A DNA stretch of 64,000 nt. Origin: Dactylorhiza incarnata (lineage: Eukaryota; Streptophyta; Magnoliopsida; Asparagales; Orchidaceae). The position numbers and the translations under genes are program-made. The stretch is taken from positions 9,101,001 to 9,165,000 of the forward strand of contig JAWHQI010000049.1 of NCBI GenBank assembly GCA_033032865.1, read 5' to 3'. Positions 44,349-55,452 of the stretch are shown one piece after another. The notes below the pieces were generated by a model. That model was not told the DNA's origin, did no database searches, and worked only from the letters and a program-made list of their open reading frames with translations. The stretch's first letter is position 1, and every line of letters starts with the position of its first letter.

Positions 44349-46268
44349 ATGGTCGGCGACGCGGAAGCAGAGGGGCGGGCCAAGTGCTCCGGGGCCTTCC
44401 TTGAGGGCCTTTTCTTCTGTGCCAACCTCATGAAGGAGGAATACCAAGCTACCGTTGATCAGTACATCCACTCCGGGTTCGTGGCTCGCTGTCCTACTGA
44501 GCGAGACACCATCAGCGACCCGCATCCCGACGAGCTCGCTATTCCCATCGTTCACTTCGAGAATGGGCTGCGACACCTTCGTTGGTCGGAAGTGCGCCAA
44601 GTATGTTTGTTTCTTGACCCTTATATTCATGACTCGCTTTGCGAATGACGTCCTAACCTCTGTCGGCTTTTCTAGGTGCTCAAGTACTTTGGCGTTCTGC
44701 CGAGCCAGCTGACGCCGAACGCGATCGCCGTGGTGGTCGCGTTCGCCTGTTACCTTAGGGAGGAGAAGATCGAGTTCAGCCTGCTCATCTTCCGAAGGTG
44801 TTCTCGTTCCGCGCGTACAAGGACGGGTCGACTCATTTCGCGAGCCAGCATGTCACTGTCTGCGAGACGGTGAACAAGTCCCACTATTGGACGCAGAAGT
44901 TCGTCCTGGTGAAGGGCCCTTTCGGCCATATCTCTTACACCCCCACCCAGCGAGACGAGGCCGCTTATCGCCCTCTGGCCTCGCTAGGGGGTTATGATGC
45001 GAGCTTGTACCAGTACCTCAAAGGAAAGAACTTTGAGGTCGCCTTCCTTCGAGAGCGGGTGGACCTGTTGCCGCCTGTCCCCCAAGGAGAAGGTTTGACT
45101 CGCGCTTGCCAATCTCCCCACTCCCCTCTCCTTCGATTAGCTAACACTCTTAGTTATCTTTGCAGGAGAGCGTGAACTTCCACTCAACCCTCCGCACGCG
45201 CCTCCTTCCTCCCTCACCTCTGTCCCGCTCGCGAGCATGGACGTCGAAGCCTTCCGCGACATCCCAGGCTCCTCGTCGGGGAAGAAGCGATCCCTTCCTC
45301 CACACCGGCCTGCTTCGCAGGGGGCGGCGAAGAAGGCCAAGAAAGACCCCTCCGCCTCCATGGCGAAGGAGGTCGTGGACCTCTCCGAATCTGACCTCCC
45401 CTCTTCTTCTGCAGCGAATCAGGAGCCCTCCAAAGAGGGTGGCGAGCCGGGGGAGGCGGCCGCCAAGCCCAAGCCGACGAGCCACATAAACTTCGGGCTC
45501 AGCATGAAGCTTGCGGACGCAGTTGGCGAGCCGGTGCTCGCATGGGACCCTGATCAGAACAAGATCGTCTGCTCCTCCCTCCTCCCTTCCTGGGTAGAGG
45601 GTGACAAAATCGGGGGTGATGCGTTCGCCCTCGCCTTCGGGCTCTACGGTCGCGAGGATGACTCTCTCTTCTGGGCCTATACCCAGAAAGGGCTCATGTA
45701 CGAGACCATGCGGGCCCAGTTTCAGGCGACGGAACTTACCCATATGGTGGGTCGCCACTACTTCACTGCGGACAAGGAAATCAAAAAGCTCAACGTTGAG
45801 CTCCGGAAGTCCGCTGACGAGATCGCGGAGCTTAAAGGCAAAGAGGCTTTGTCTAAGGGCCTCCTCGCCAGCCTTCAAGGCGGACTGGTGAGCAATGCTT
45901 TGCAAAAGTCTTTTCCTGTCTCGCTTCGCTTTTCTTTTGCTAACCGGCTTTTCGCAGGATGTCGAGTCTGTCAGCCAGCTTCACGCAAGGATCACCGACC
46001 TGGAGACGGAGAACACTTGCCTCAAGGCCCGGTTCGCGATCTGACCCTGGCGGCGCTCCCCCCTCCTCCGCGAGCTGGAACTCGGGGTCAGTCGCGAGAG
46101 GAAAAGGAAGCCGATCGCAAAAGGTCGATGGAGATCGCGGAGCTCGTCCTCGACACTCTTAAGGGGGCGGACATGATCGTTCCCGACGCCATGGAGTTCA
46201 CCGTGAAAGAAGTCGTCTCCGACTTGTTCGCGCCAATCTCCGAGGTGGAGGATCGCGAGAGTGACTAA
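44349..46268 (+). pseudogene. Tat B extra gene 2: gypsy-type transposon domain protein
   Basis: Exon 1 (44349-44600) starts MVGDAEAEGRAKCSG. It joins across a GT-AG intron (44601-44675) to VLKYFGVLPSQLTPNAIAVV, which resembles the PF04195 plant gypsy-transposon domain. A one-base frameshift lies near 44797, after which VFSFRAYKDGSTHF continues. Intron 45093-45165 joins in frame to an exon (45166-45887) with a basic linker (GKKRSLPPHRP) and a globular domain ending in coiled coil. Intron 45888-45957 joins to more coiled coil and then a stop. The last acidic segment (MEIAELVLDTLKGADM) reads in another frame. The intron structure supports real transcription in the past. Confidence 0.65.
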
Positions 46269-46906
46269 AGAGCTACCCGGCGAGCCGCCTCAATTTTTTG
46301 TTGTTTATAATGTAAAAACCTTTCTTTTTGCCGACTTCTCATTTGTAAGCTTTTGTGAGGAATGAAAAGAAACATTTTGTCTATCTTTCCAATGTTATTG
46401 CCTTACTTCTCATTTGCATGCGCTCTTTCATTCGTGCTCGTGCGATCCTGACTTTCTTACGCTCGTGCCTTTAAAACTTTCGTTTGATGCTCGCGCCCGC
46501 GTCTCTTTAATTGGCAATTCTCCCTTCGCCACATTGTACCTATGTCGCTCTCGCCTCTCTTCGGTGGCGATGGTAAGACTGGGGTTGTAGAACCTTATCC
46601 TTGCTTGGGATGTACCCTGTTGGGGAATCTTGCGAGAGGGGCCATTATTAGCCTGCCTCGCTCGTACTCGCCTTTTGCGAGCTCTTATCGTTATCCATGG
46701 ACCACCGCGAAGACGGGCCCTTTCTGGCTCGCCATCTTTACTCATGCCACCGAAATTCACAAGTAACTTTGCAAACAACGGACTTAGTCGCTCTGCCGCG
46801 ATCTATTCCCTTATGCGAATGGGCCCTTGGTCTCGCCTCGCCTGGGCTTTGAGGTTGCTTGCGAGCCAAGTCTCTCACTATGAGTGAACTATGTGCCTGC
46901 TTCCCA
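46269..46906. other. 3' flank of Tat B extra gene 2
   Basis: There is no supported gene. It contains GCTCGC-rich phrases on both strands and leads into the tandem array. Short open frames here lack any domain. Confidence 0.4.
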
Positions 46907-47947
46907 GAGATCAACCTGACCCACCGTGTATGAGAGCCTGGCAGCGGAATGAATCTGGGGCATTCCAGCACCAAACCACTTGAAACATTGCCTGCCTCTC
47001 CAGTGATCAACCTGACCCACCGTCTATGAGAGACCAGCAGCGGAATCGATCTGGGGCATTCCAGCACCAAACCATTTGAAACATTGCCAGCCTCTCTAGA
47101 GATCAACATGTACCCCCCCCGTCTAGTGAGAGCCCGGGAGCGGAAGCGATCTGGGGCATTCCAGCGCCAATACTTATCACCTTGCCAGCCTCTCCAGAGA
47201 TCAACCTGTACCCCCCATCAAGTGAGATTCCGGGAGCGGAATCGATCTGGGGCATTCCAGCACCAATGCTTATCACCTTGCCAGCCTCTCCAGAGATCAA
47301 CCTATACCCCCCGTCTAGTGAGAGCCCGGGAGCGGAATCGATCTGGGGCATTCCAGCACCAATACTTATCACCTTGCCAGGCTCTCCAGAGATCAACCTG
47401 TACCCCCATCTAGTGAGAGCCCGGGAGCGGAATCGATCTGGGGCACTCTAGCACCAATACTTATCACCTTGCCAGCCTCTCCAAAGATCAACATGTACCG
47501 TCTAGTGAGATCCCGGGAGCGGAATTGATCTGGGGCACTCCAGCACCAATACTTATCACCTTGCCAGCCTCTCCAGAGATCAACCTGTACCCCCGTCTAG
47601 TGAGAGCCCAGGAGCGGAATCAATCTGGGGCATTCCAGCACCAATACTTATCACCTTGCCAGCCTCTCCAGAGATCAACCAGTACCCCCCGTCTAGTGAG
47701 AGCCCGAGAGCGGAATCGATCTGGTGCACTCCAGCACCAATACTTATCACCTTGCCATCCTCTCCAGAGATCAACCTGTACCCCCGTCTAGTGAGAGCCT
47801 AGGAGCGGAATCGATCTGGGGCACTCCATCACCAATACTTATCACCTTGCCAGCCTCTCCAGAGATCAACCTGTACCCCCATCTAGTGAGAGCCCGGGAG
47901 TGGAATCGATCTGGGGCATTCCAGCACCAATACTTATCACCTTTGTT
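46907..47947. repeat. 95 bp tandem array (Tat B satellite)
   Basis: About eleven monomers of 92-98 bp are present. A typical one runs from GAGATCAACCTGTACCCC through TCTAGTGAGAGCCCGGGAGC and ATCTGGGGCATTCCAGCACC to CTTATCACCTTGCCAGCC. The two leftmost monomers are the most diverged; the others are nearly identical. It is unrelated in sequence to the Tat A array but sits in the same relative position. Confidence 0.9.
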
Positions 47948-48035
47948 ATCCTTGCACAGCAGTTATAACCATCGCACAAAGAAGTAAGATATTCAATGAA
48001 CGACATAGTAAGAAACTTTCAAGGGTAGAATCGCT

Positions 48036-49018
48036 TCAGATCATCTCCACTTCTGGCTCGGTCGAGAGGTACCCCTTCCACATCCCGGAGGTGATAGCCC
48101 CCGCCCCCCCCCCCCCCGACTTGAGCACTTCGCTTACAATGTATGGACCTTCCCAGTTGGGGTTAAGCTTACCCACTGCGGTTCCTCTTTCGGCCGCGTC
48201 GACCTTCTTCAGGACCAGATCTCCTTTATGAAAGTGTTTTATTCGGATGTGCTTGTCAAAATATCGGGACATTCGTTGCTTGATTTCCTCCTGCCTGATG
48301 GTGGCCAGGTCCCGGAGTTCTTCTACCAGATCCAAGGACAGCCTCTGCTCCGCATCATTAGACACTAGCCATTCTTCATCTCCATCACCCGCAGCGATCA
48401 CCCTGGGGGTCTTTACTTCGAACTCTATGGGAAGGACGGCTTCAGATCCATGAGAAAGTTTGAACGGGGTCTCCCCGGTGGCGGTATTCGGAGTAGTCCT
48501 CAAGGCCCAAAGGACGGATGGTAGCTGCTCCACCCAGTTCCCCCGGAGGTTCTCCACCTTCTTCTTTAGTAGGTTGACGATTACCTTGTTTGCCGCCTCC
48601 ACCTGACCGTTGCTTCTCGGGTGGTGAACCGATGCGAACCTGAGGTCAATGTCGAGTTGGGTGCAGAAGCTAACAAACTCTTCGCTAGCAAATTGCGGCC
48701 CAATGTCTGTCACTATAGCCAGAGGGAGCCCGTGCCTGCAAATTATCTCTCCCCACACAAAATTCTTTACCACTTGAGATGTTACCTTGGCTAGGGCCTT
48801 CACTTCTACCCATTTGGAGAAGTAATCGATCATAACTAACAAGAACTTCCTCTAGCCACTGGCTTGTGGGAAAGGACCAACTAGGTCCAACCCCCATATA
48901 GCAAAAGGCCAGGGGGCCGTGATGGTCCGGAGCCTCTGGGCCGGGAGGAGTTGGAGCGGCGCATAGAGCTGACACTTCAAACATCATCTTGCGAACTCTG
49001 CCGCATCTTTGCTGAGAG
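48036..49018 (-). pseudogene. Tat B integrase
   Basis: On the minus strand the frame runs from the end of the zinc-binding region (CLKCQLYAPLQ) into the catalytic core. The first aspartate is visible in WGLDLVGPFP, the second in VTDIGPQFASEEF and the glutamate in HPRSNGQVEAANK. The C-terminal WEGPYIVSEVL segment is present. Two in-frame stops, a TGA before CLKCQ and a TAG after FPQASG, interrupt it upstream of the long open part that ends at 48036. Motifs fit the Tat lineage. The chromovirus cuts the element just upstream. Confidence 0.8.
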
Positions 49019-51439
49019 TATGTAACATCCCCCAAGCTGCTAGGCCCCTAGAGAATTTTTGTCATGACAAGTCATGACAAAAATAGGATAAGTGACATAG
49101 AGCCCTAGAATGATAGTGAAAGAAGTGAAAAACACATGGTGTGCACTTAGCCATCATGAACCACCCTAATGAAAAGTGAACTAAAAAGAGGCTAAAACAT
49201 CTTATGCATCTCACATAGAAATGGATATTTCCCTAGGATGAATCAAGTACACAAAATAGGCCAAGGAGGCCTCATGAACTCCACAAGTTAAGAAGGAATA
49301 CACATTGGTGTGCATTTAGCAAATTTTGATGTCCTAGCCTAGGGGTGACCAAAAGACTCCAAAAAGCCAACATAACCTCACTATGATCCCTATGACCATC
49401 CAATGAGGTAAGTAGGCCACTAGGGACCCTTGGGGTCAACCAAATTGGTAAAATTGACCAAAAGTCAACTTTGAGCTATCCTAAGTCAAACCACCATAAA
49501 TAAGGGAAATTGAACTCCAAATGATCAAATTGGACCCACAATCATATGGCAACCTCCCTAGGGTACCTAATGGACCCAAAATCCACATCATAGGGCCATC
49601 AATTTGGGGAAATTGGGCCAATTTCTAAAAAGCCCCAAATTGACCTAAATGTGCTAAAAACCCAAATTGATCACACCTAAACACTAAGGGGAGTAAATGA
49701 GACACAAATGAACCAATGTGCACAGTCAATTTTGAAGAATTAGGGCAAAACCACCAAAATGCCAAAATTGCCCTAATAAGCAATTTTGTGCAATTAAACC
49801 CCATATGACCCCACCATGGATCAATTCTTCTTAGAGTAGGTCCATAGGGTCTTAGGAAACAATGTGGGTCAGTCACCTTGAATGGGGTGAGCTAGGGTCA
49901 AGCCCAAACCCAAAAGCCCCAATTTGCCCTATTTGGGTCAAGTAAGCCAAACTCAAGCTAGGTGGACTTAACCCAAACCCAACCTTAGAACCTTTGAGCT
50001 CAACCCCACCTAATCAAGCCCACAAGAAGGCTGGTTTGCCTAGAGCCCAATTGGTCCCAAGGGGGAGGTTCACCAAGGGGTGGTCGGCCACCTCCAAGCA
50101 TGAATTCAAGAGGAATTCATGGAGGAGTGGACACTTGGCCACCACTCCTTAATTCCTGGCATGCCCACGACCCTCCCAAGGAGATTCCAGCAGAATTGGT
50201 CTGAGCTGGCTGCTGTTGAGAGGAGGGAGGAGAAAGCTCCACCAAGTGGCCGACCACATTAATGTCTAAGCTCCAAGGAAATTGAAATGGGCTCGATTTT
50301 CCCCCTCCCCTGGCCGGCAATTGATGAGAGGAATGGATCTCTGCTGAGCTGGAGCTATAACAGTGGCTGCTGAGGGAGGTGCCAGCCTTGGTGAAATCTC
50401 CAAGGATGGCTGGCGACAAACAAAGCCCCCTCAGTCAATCCATCCTTACCACTAGCTTCAGAATTGGGAAAGGAGAGAAAGCCCCCCTGCAAACCAGTAG
50501 AATTGAGCTCAGCCGCACAGGAGAAGCCATGGACGCCGGAAAGAATGCCCAGGTCTTCCTCCACCGCAACACCCGCCACCAAGGCCGCGTCCAGGCAATG
50601 TTCCTTCCCCTCTCCATCTGTGCTAGTCTCCCCCTCTCTTCCTTTACAAAATCCGTGAAGAAATGGCGAGATTTCGTGATTTCATTTTTATGTTACAGGC
50701 TCAAAAACGAAAGGTGGCACAGGCCACCTTCGACCTCCTCCGGCCAAACGGCCACCACCAATCGGAAGCCCTATGTCGGGTGGAGGTGGTGGCTTGGGGG
50801 TTTGGCCGGAGACGGCCTAAGTTGGCCGGAAATTCCCCCGCAAATTGGCCCAGGCGCGGCGAATCGGAGCCTTTGGCTCATCGAGGAAGACTTAATCTGG
50901 GCCGTTGATTTCGCGTGAAATCCTTATCCGCAGCCCAAATTTATATTAATACATTTCAAGCAACCCCTTACATGATTTATTAAAAATACCTACTCTCATT
51001 TTATGAGAAAACTTTGAACATCAAAGTTGTAGCCCTTGGGCTCTAGAATTTTTTGAAATTTAGATCACCCCAAAAGGAGCACTGTAGCTCCCTGTAGACC
51101 ATTTTTAGTGTAGCATGTACATATGAGCCCCTTTTTCCTTTATAAATTAATTTGGAGAGGTAATTAACTCTAAATATCTTGAAATTTGGTGCATGCATGA
51201 GCCATGCCCTAATGTACATCCTACCAAAAATTGAGAACTTGTGGAAATAATTTTTCTAAGGTCTTGATCATCATTTCATTTTCCTTGAAAATCTTAGACC
51301 TAGTGTCTTATGAAGTCAAATCCACTCAAAACCTTGGTGGATAGAAGACCTAGACATACAAAATCTCTGGCCAAAATGTTGGGCAATTTGGGTCTGTGCA
51401 TGTGGACATATCTCTCATGCAAGATTCATTAAAGTAGTG

Positions 51440-52215
51440 AATGGTGTGACATGTATATAAAGGTGAATGTGTTAAGATAAATAATTGTACAGCACTTACA
51501 TGTTGACTCCACCAAGGTTATGATCATTTCTGGAGTTAGTGATCAACATAAGTATTGTAGATCTTGAGTTTACCTTTAAAATGACACTGATTTCATGTCA
51601 TTTGGACAAGTATAGCTCCATCTATGCCATTTTTGGTGAGACGTGTTTATAATTGTATTTTGTTATGTTAAACACTTGTACAGAACTTGCATGTTGATTT
51701 CAGCTAGGTTAGACTCATTTCTTGTGTTAGTGATCAACATGAATACTGTAGCCCTCGAGGTTACCTTTAAAATGACACTGATTTCATGTCATTTGGTAAA
51801 TTGTATCTCCTTCTATGTCATTTCTAGTGTGACATGTATATAAGGTGAATTTGTTAAGTTAAACATTGTGTACAGAACTTGCATGTTGATTTCACCTAGG
51901 TTAGACTCATTTCTGGAGTTATTGATCAACATGAATACTGTAGCCCTTGAGGTTACCTTTAAAATGCAGTTGGTTAAGTGTAGCTCCTTCTATGCCATTT
52001 TTGGTGAGACATGTATATAAGGTGAATTTGTTAAGTTAAACATTGTGTACAGAACTTGCATGTTGATTTCACCTAGGTTAGACTCATTTCTGGAGTTAGT
52101 GATCAACATGAATACTGTAGCCCTTGAGGTTACCTTGAATATGCCACTGATTTTATGTCATTTGGTCAAGTGTAGCTCTTTTTTGGTCACTTTTAGAGAA
52201 ACATGTATAAAGTGT
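51440..52215 (+). repeat. ~190 bp tandem repeat in the 5' LTR
   Basis: Four copies contain GTGATCAACATGAATACTG and GAACTTGCATGTTGATTTCA. The third copy has lost about 15 bp that are present in the second LTR. Confidence 0.85.
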
Positions 52216-52389
52216 ATCCGGTGCGTTTAGTGGTTTTGACTCATGCAAATACCTTGAATATTTGCCCATGCCTTGGACATGATATCAACCACCTCTAGTT
52301 ATGAATTCAACTCATGTGCATGAGTGGATTCCTTTGAACTTCAAGTTGAAATTTTGGACTTAGGGGTGTAGGAAAATTGGGTGCGTTTA

Positions 52390-53035
52390 GCAAAAATGTA
52401 ATTAATAATAAATAATGATAAATACACCTTGGTTTAATATGAAACTTAGGATCTGGTGTTTTTAGACCAGTATTGAGCTATTGTAATTTTCCCAAAATTT
52501 ATGGAAGCTTTAGCATAGTACTTGTAGTGTAAACCCTTATTGGCACACAAAATGTAATAAATAATAAATAATGATAAATACATCTTGGTTTAATATGAGA
52601 CTTAGGATCTGGTGTTTTTAGACCAATATTGAGCTATAATAATTTTCTCAAAATTTATGGAAGCTTTAGCATAGTACTTGTAGTGTAAACACTTATTGAC
52701 ACACCAAATGTAATAAATAATAAATAATGATAAATAAACCTTATTTTAATATGAGACTTAGGATCTGGTGTTTTTAGACAAATATTGAGCTATAGTAATT
52801 TTCCCAGAATTTATGGAAGCTTTAGCATAGTACTTGTAGTGTAAACCCTTATTGGCACACCAAATGTAATAAATAATAAATAATGATAAATACACCTTGG
52901 TTTAATATGAGACTTAGGATCTGGTGTTTTTAGGCCAATATTGAGTTATAGTAATTTTCCCAGAATTTATGGATACTTTAACATAGTACTTGTAGTGTAA
53001 ACCCTTATTGGCACACCAAATGTAATAGAAAATTG
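52390..53035 (+). repeat. ~155 bp tandem repeat in the 5' LTR
   Basis: Four to five copies share AATAATAAATAATGATAAAT, TAGGATCTGGTGTTTTTAGA and AGTACTTGTAGTGTAAACCC. Degenerate relatives of this unit are visible in the solo LTR at about 4450-5400. Confidence 0.85.
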
Positions 53036-53356
53036 CGGATGCCCAATTGAGTTAAGGTTTTACTTACCAATGTAGTCATCAGAAATAAAGACGGGGTGCT
53101 TTTAGCGGAACCAGCAATTAGGGAATTAACGAGGACCTATTAAGGGAGGCAAAAGATGACTTAGCAAGAAGTGAAAACAGTGATCGGAAGACAACACAAG
53201 GAAATAGTCAGCTATTAGGAACGACGTGGTCCGGTGATCAATAGAACACCGACTCATGTCTGCTCGAGTCAAAATGGAAATCCACCGTAGGATTTTAGAG
53301 TAATAAGAGAGAGTAAATGGGTGTACTAGAATGGGTAGAAACTAAATAAATAAATA

Positions 53357-53447
53357 TCCTGGGAAGGGGGATTTGGGCTTCAGTCACCATCACATCCCCT
53401 AGTACCGTTGCGAGCCTTTCACCAGGTAACCCACGGGAAGTCCATGA
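53357..53447 (+). ncRNA. putative structured RNA module in the chromovirus LTR
   Basis: The outer arms TCCTGGG and TCCATGA pair at six of seven positions. The inner hairpin GGGGAT (53367-53372) with ATCCCC (53394-53399) is perfect. The small hairpin is CCT-loop-AGG, a compensatory variant of CCC/GGG in other copies. CCTAGTACC is conserved. Confidence 0.55.
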
Positions 53448-53539
53448 TTCACCCCCAAGCTCCTAAGGTCAACTATCAGTAGACAAGAGTAGTAAGTAGG
53501 AGAACTCGAAACCTAATCTTCCTCCCCAGATTTAGGAAG

Positions 53540-53845
53540 GAGTTAAATATAAGACTGGTATAGTCTAGCGTGCGGTAGGCTCGTAGTTTAAATAAGACTG
53601 GTGTAGTCTAGCGAGCCGTAAGCTCGTAGTTTAAATAAGACTGGAGTAGTCTAGCGACCGGTAGGCTCGTAGCTTAAATATAAAACTGGAGTAGTCTAGC
53701 GAGCGGTAGGCTTGTAGCTTAATATAAGACTGGTGTAGTCTAGCGAGCGGTAGGCTCGTAGCTTAAATATAAAACTGTTGTAGTATAGCGAGCGGTTGGC
53801 TCTACTTTTAAATGTTGATTTAGGTTTGCGAGCTGGAGGCTCGGT
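53540..53845 (+). repeat. ~44 bp array of GAGC-N5-GCTC micro-hairpins
   Basis: Seven units resemble AAGACTGGTGTAGTCTAGCG, each followed by GAGCGGTAGGCTCG or a variant. The GAGC and GCTC arms enclose a five-base loop. AGACTGGTGTAGTCT is a second small inverted repeat in the unit. The solo LTR has shorter versions at 6487-6580 (GAGCTTATGGCTC, twice). Confidence 0.75.
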
Positions 53846-54334
53846 TGTAAGAGTTAATACATATTTGCTTGTGCATAAGATGTGGTGGGTCTTTAGTTCT
53901 GGCTTAGTCGTCACACTGACAGCAGTTCGTGGACTCGGCAGTGCTAGTGGTTTTTAAGGGTACCCGGTTGTCTTAATGTGCGTCCGACAGGACGAAATCC
54001 CTAAACCCTGCCTGGCCAACTAAAGGACTGGTTTCTTCAGATCCAGCAAGAGTATGCAGGAGCTCGTGAGTACCCGGTACCGGTATCACAGCGTACGTTA
54101 GGGCCTAGGTCTGGTAGTGTGACTTACCCACCTAGGTGAGGAGACGCCCGCTCCTTTGCCACCGTTTGACCACGACGGGAGGTGCCCGAGATGTTAGCTA
54201 CCTCCGAAAAGTGGGAACTAAAGGTATGTACGTACAGAGTCGTGTGAGTGAGTTGCATGTGCATGAATTAGTAATACAAACATCTCATCATAGCATTGCA
54301 TAACATAACATGACATTTCTGCACAAACAGAGTC

Positions 54335-54373
54335 CTCATCGTATAAATTAGTATAGGCTCTTTATACGATGAG
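54335..54373 (+). other. TATAAA-containing inverted repeat in the 5' LTR
   Basis: CTCATCGTATAAA (54335-54347) pairs with TTTATACGATGAG (54361-54373). The solo LTR equivalent at 6985 differs by compensating bases. A second hairpin follows directly (CTTGACTTATGTG with CGCATATAAGTTAAG). Confidence 0.6.
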
Positions 54374-55256
54374 TTTACTTCTTGCCAGATCCCTTGACTT
54401 ATGTGCCTTGTGTGTACGCATATAAGTTAAGGTTAGTTTTCTTAGCTGCTTTACATATTACTTTACTTGCTCTTGTTAATTCTAGTATAGCTTTCCTTAT
54501 ATTGTTGCTTTACTTTGAGACTGATAGTAGAACTGCTAGAACATCTTAATTATGTATCCTTGCTAGTTTTCTTTGCCACCTGTCATCTGCTTGTATCTTT
54601 ACCCCTTGATGTCCTCCACTTCCTCCTCCTGCTTGGTGCCTAGGAGTCGCGGGTGGAGGCGGTGAGGAATGTGCTGAGTGTTATAGACTGACGGTCGGTG
54701 GACCTCATTATTACAGGAGAACTCGGACGTGCAGGACATCCCCCAGAGGGAGGTACGTGAGATGGTGGCCAGACCGGGAGTCGGACTCTCCGCTGCTGCT
54801 GGGAGAGCTCCGGTAAGCAAGACCCCTCATCTACCTACTTTACACATCTACCCAGGACAGAGGGCAGAGTTATACACCATTAAGGGTGTCGAGCCTTGTG
54901 GATGTTTGGACTGCTACATCTTTGCCAGGCGAGAGGCGAAGAAATCATTGTTTGATCAGGCTTAGGCCTTAGTTGTATTTTTATGTTAAAATTCCGCACT
55001 CTGATTAGTATCTATCCATTTATATATAACTTTCTCATTTTGGACATGTTCTCTTTCTATTATGCGATTGTTGCGGACTCGTATGTCTGGTTTGTTCCTT
55101 TCTTGTTAATTTTGGTTGGCCTGAATAATGTTGAATAGCCGGCAGGATCGGCGTGTTGTGGTGGCGACCATGTAGTGAAATGGTACCACCGCAAGACGGC
55201 GGTTCTGGGAGGGTAAGACCCGGTTTTTAAAGCAAAAAAAAGAGGGTCTTACAAAC

Positions 55257-55268
55257 TGGTATCAGCTT
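55257..55268 (+). other. chromovirus primer-binding site
   Basis: TGGTATCAGCTT lies three bases after the LTR. Its first nine bases match the methionine-tRNA primer site; the rest deviates from the usual AGC. Confidence 0.65.
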
Positions 55269-55452
55269 AGCCAACTTCGATCCAAAATAAGAAAGTCCAC
55301 AACCCTAGGGCAACCCCGCTCGAGATAGTTTGAGGACAAACTAGCAGCGGAAGCAATGGTGTGCCCATGGGAAAAATCGCGTTTATTTGTCCATCAAAAT
55401 GAGATGCTTTAGGCCAACCTTTTTAATCAAACCCTTTCTTATGTAGCCTCCG

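Larger units (their letters stand above)
35034..49020 (-). mobile_element. Tat-lineage gypsy element (Tat B), 3' portion
   Basis: In element order (right to left) the window holds integrase, a 95 bp tandem array, two multi-exon genes on the opposite strand and a probable 3' LTR. Extra antisense ORFs and tandem repeats between pol and the 3' LTR are known features of the Tat lineage (Ogre, Retand and relatives). The rest of pol and gag is cut off by the chromovirus at 49021. An Athila element is inserted in the first extra gene. The left edge is inferred from the abrupt end of the Tat A array and the TGTT start. Confidence 0.7.
49021..55253 (+). repeat. 5' LTR of the chromovirus (6,233 bp)
   Basis: It begins TGTAACATCCCCC and ends GGGTCTTACA, the same ends as the solo LTR at 1812. 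From left to right it holds TTGAC-rich sequence, a GC-rich island (50040-50930), a 190 bp tandem repeat, a 155 bp tandem repeat, the structured module, a micro-hairpin array and the TATAAA hairpin. No gene other than short shadow frames is present. Confidence 0.9.

Noticed and set aside
45160..45905. 251-codon minus-strand frame opposite the Tat B extra gene 2
   Set aside because: It is the shadow of the spliced plus-strand gene, whose introns and domains are supported.
47100..47790. Long open frames on both strands within the 95 bp array
   Set aside because: They arise from a monomer with few stops repeated in tandem and carry no independent support.
50379..50918. 179-codon open frame in the chromovirus LTR
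   Set aside because: It is disrupted in the second LTR and shows no protein domain; GC-rich composition explains its length.
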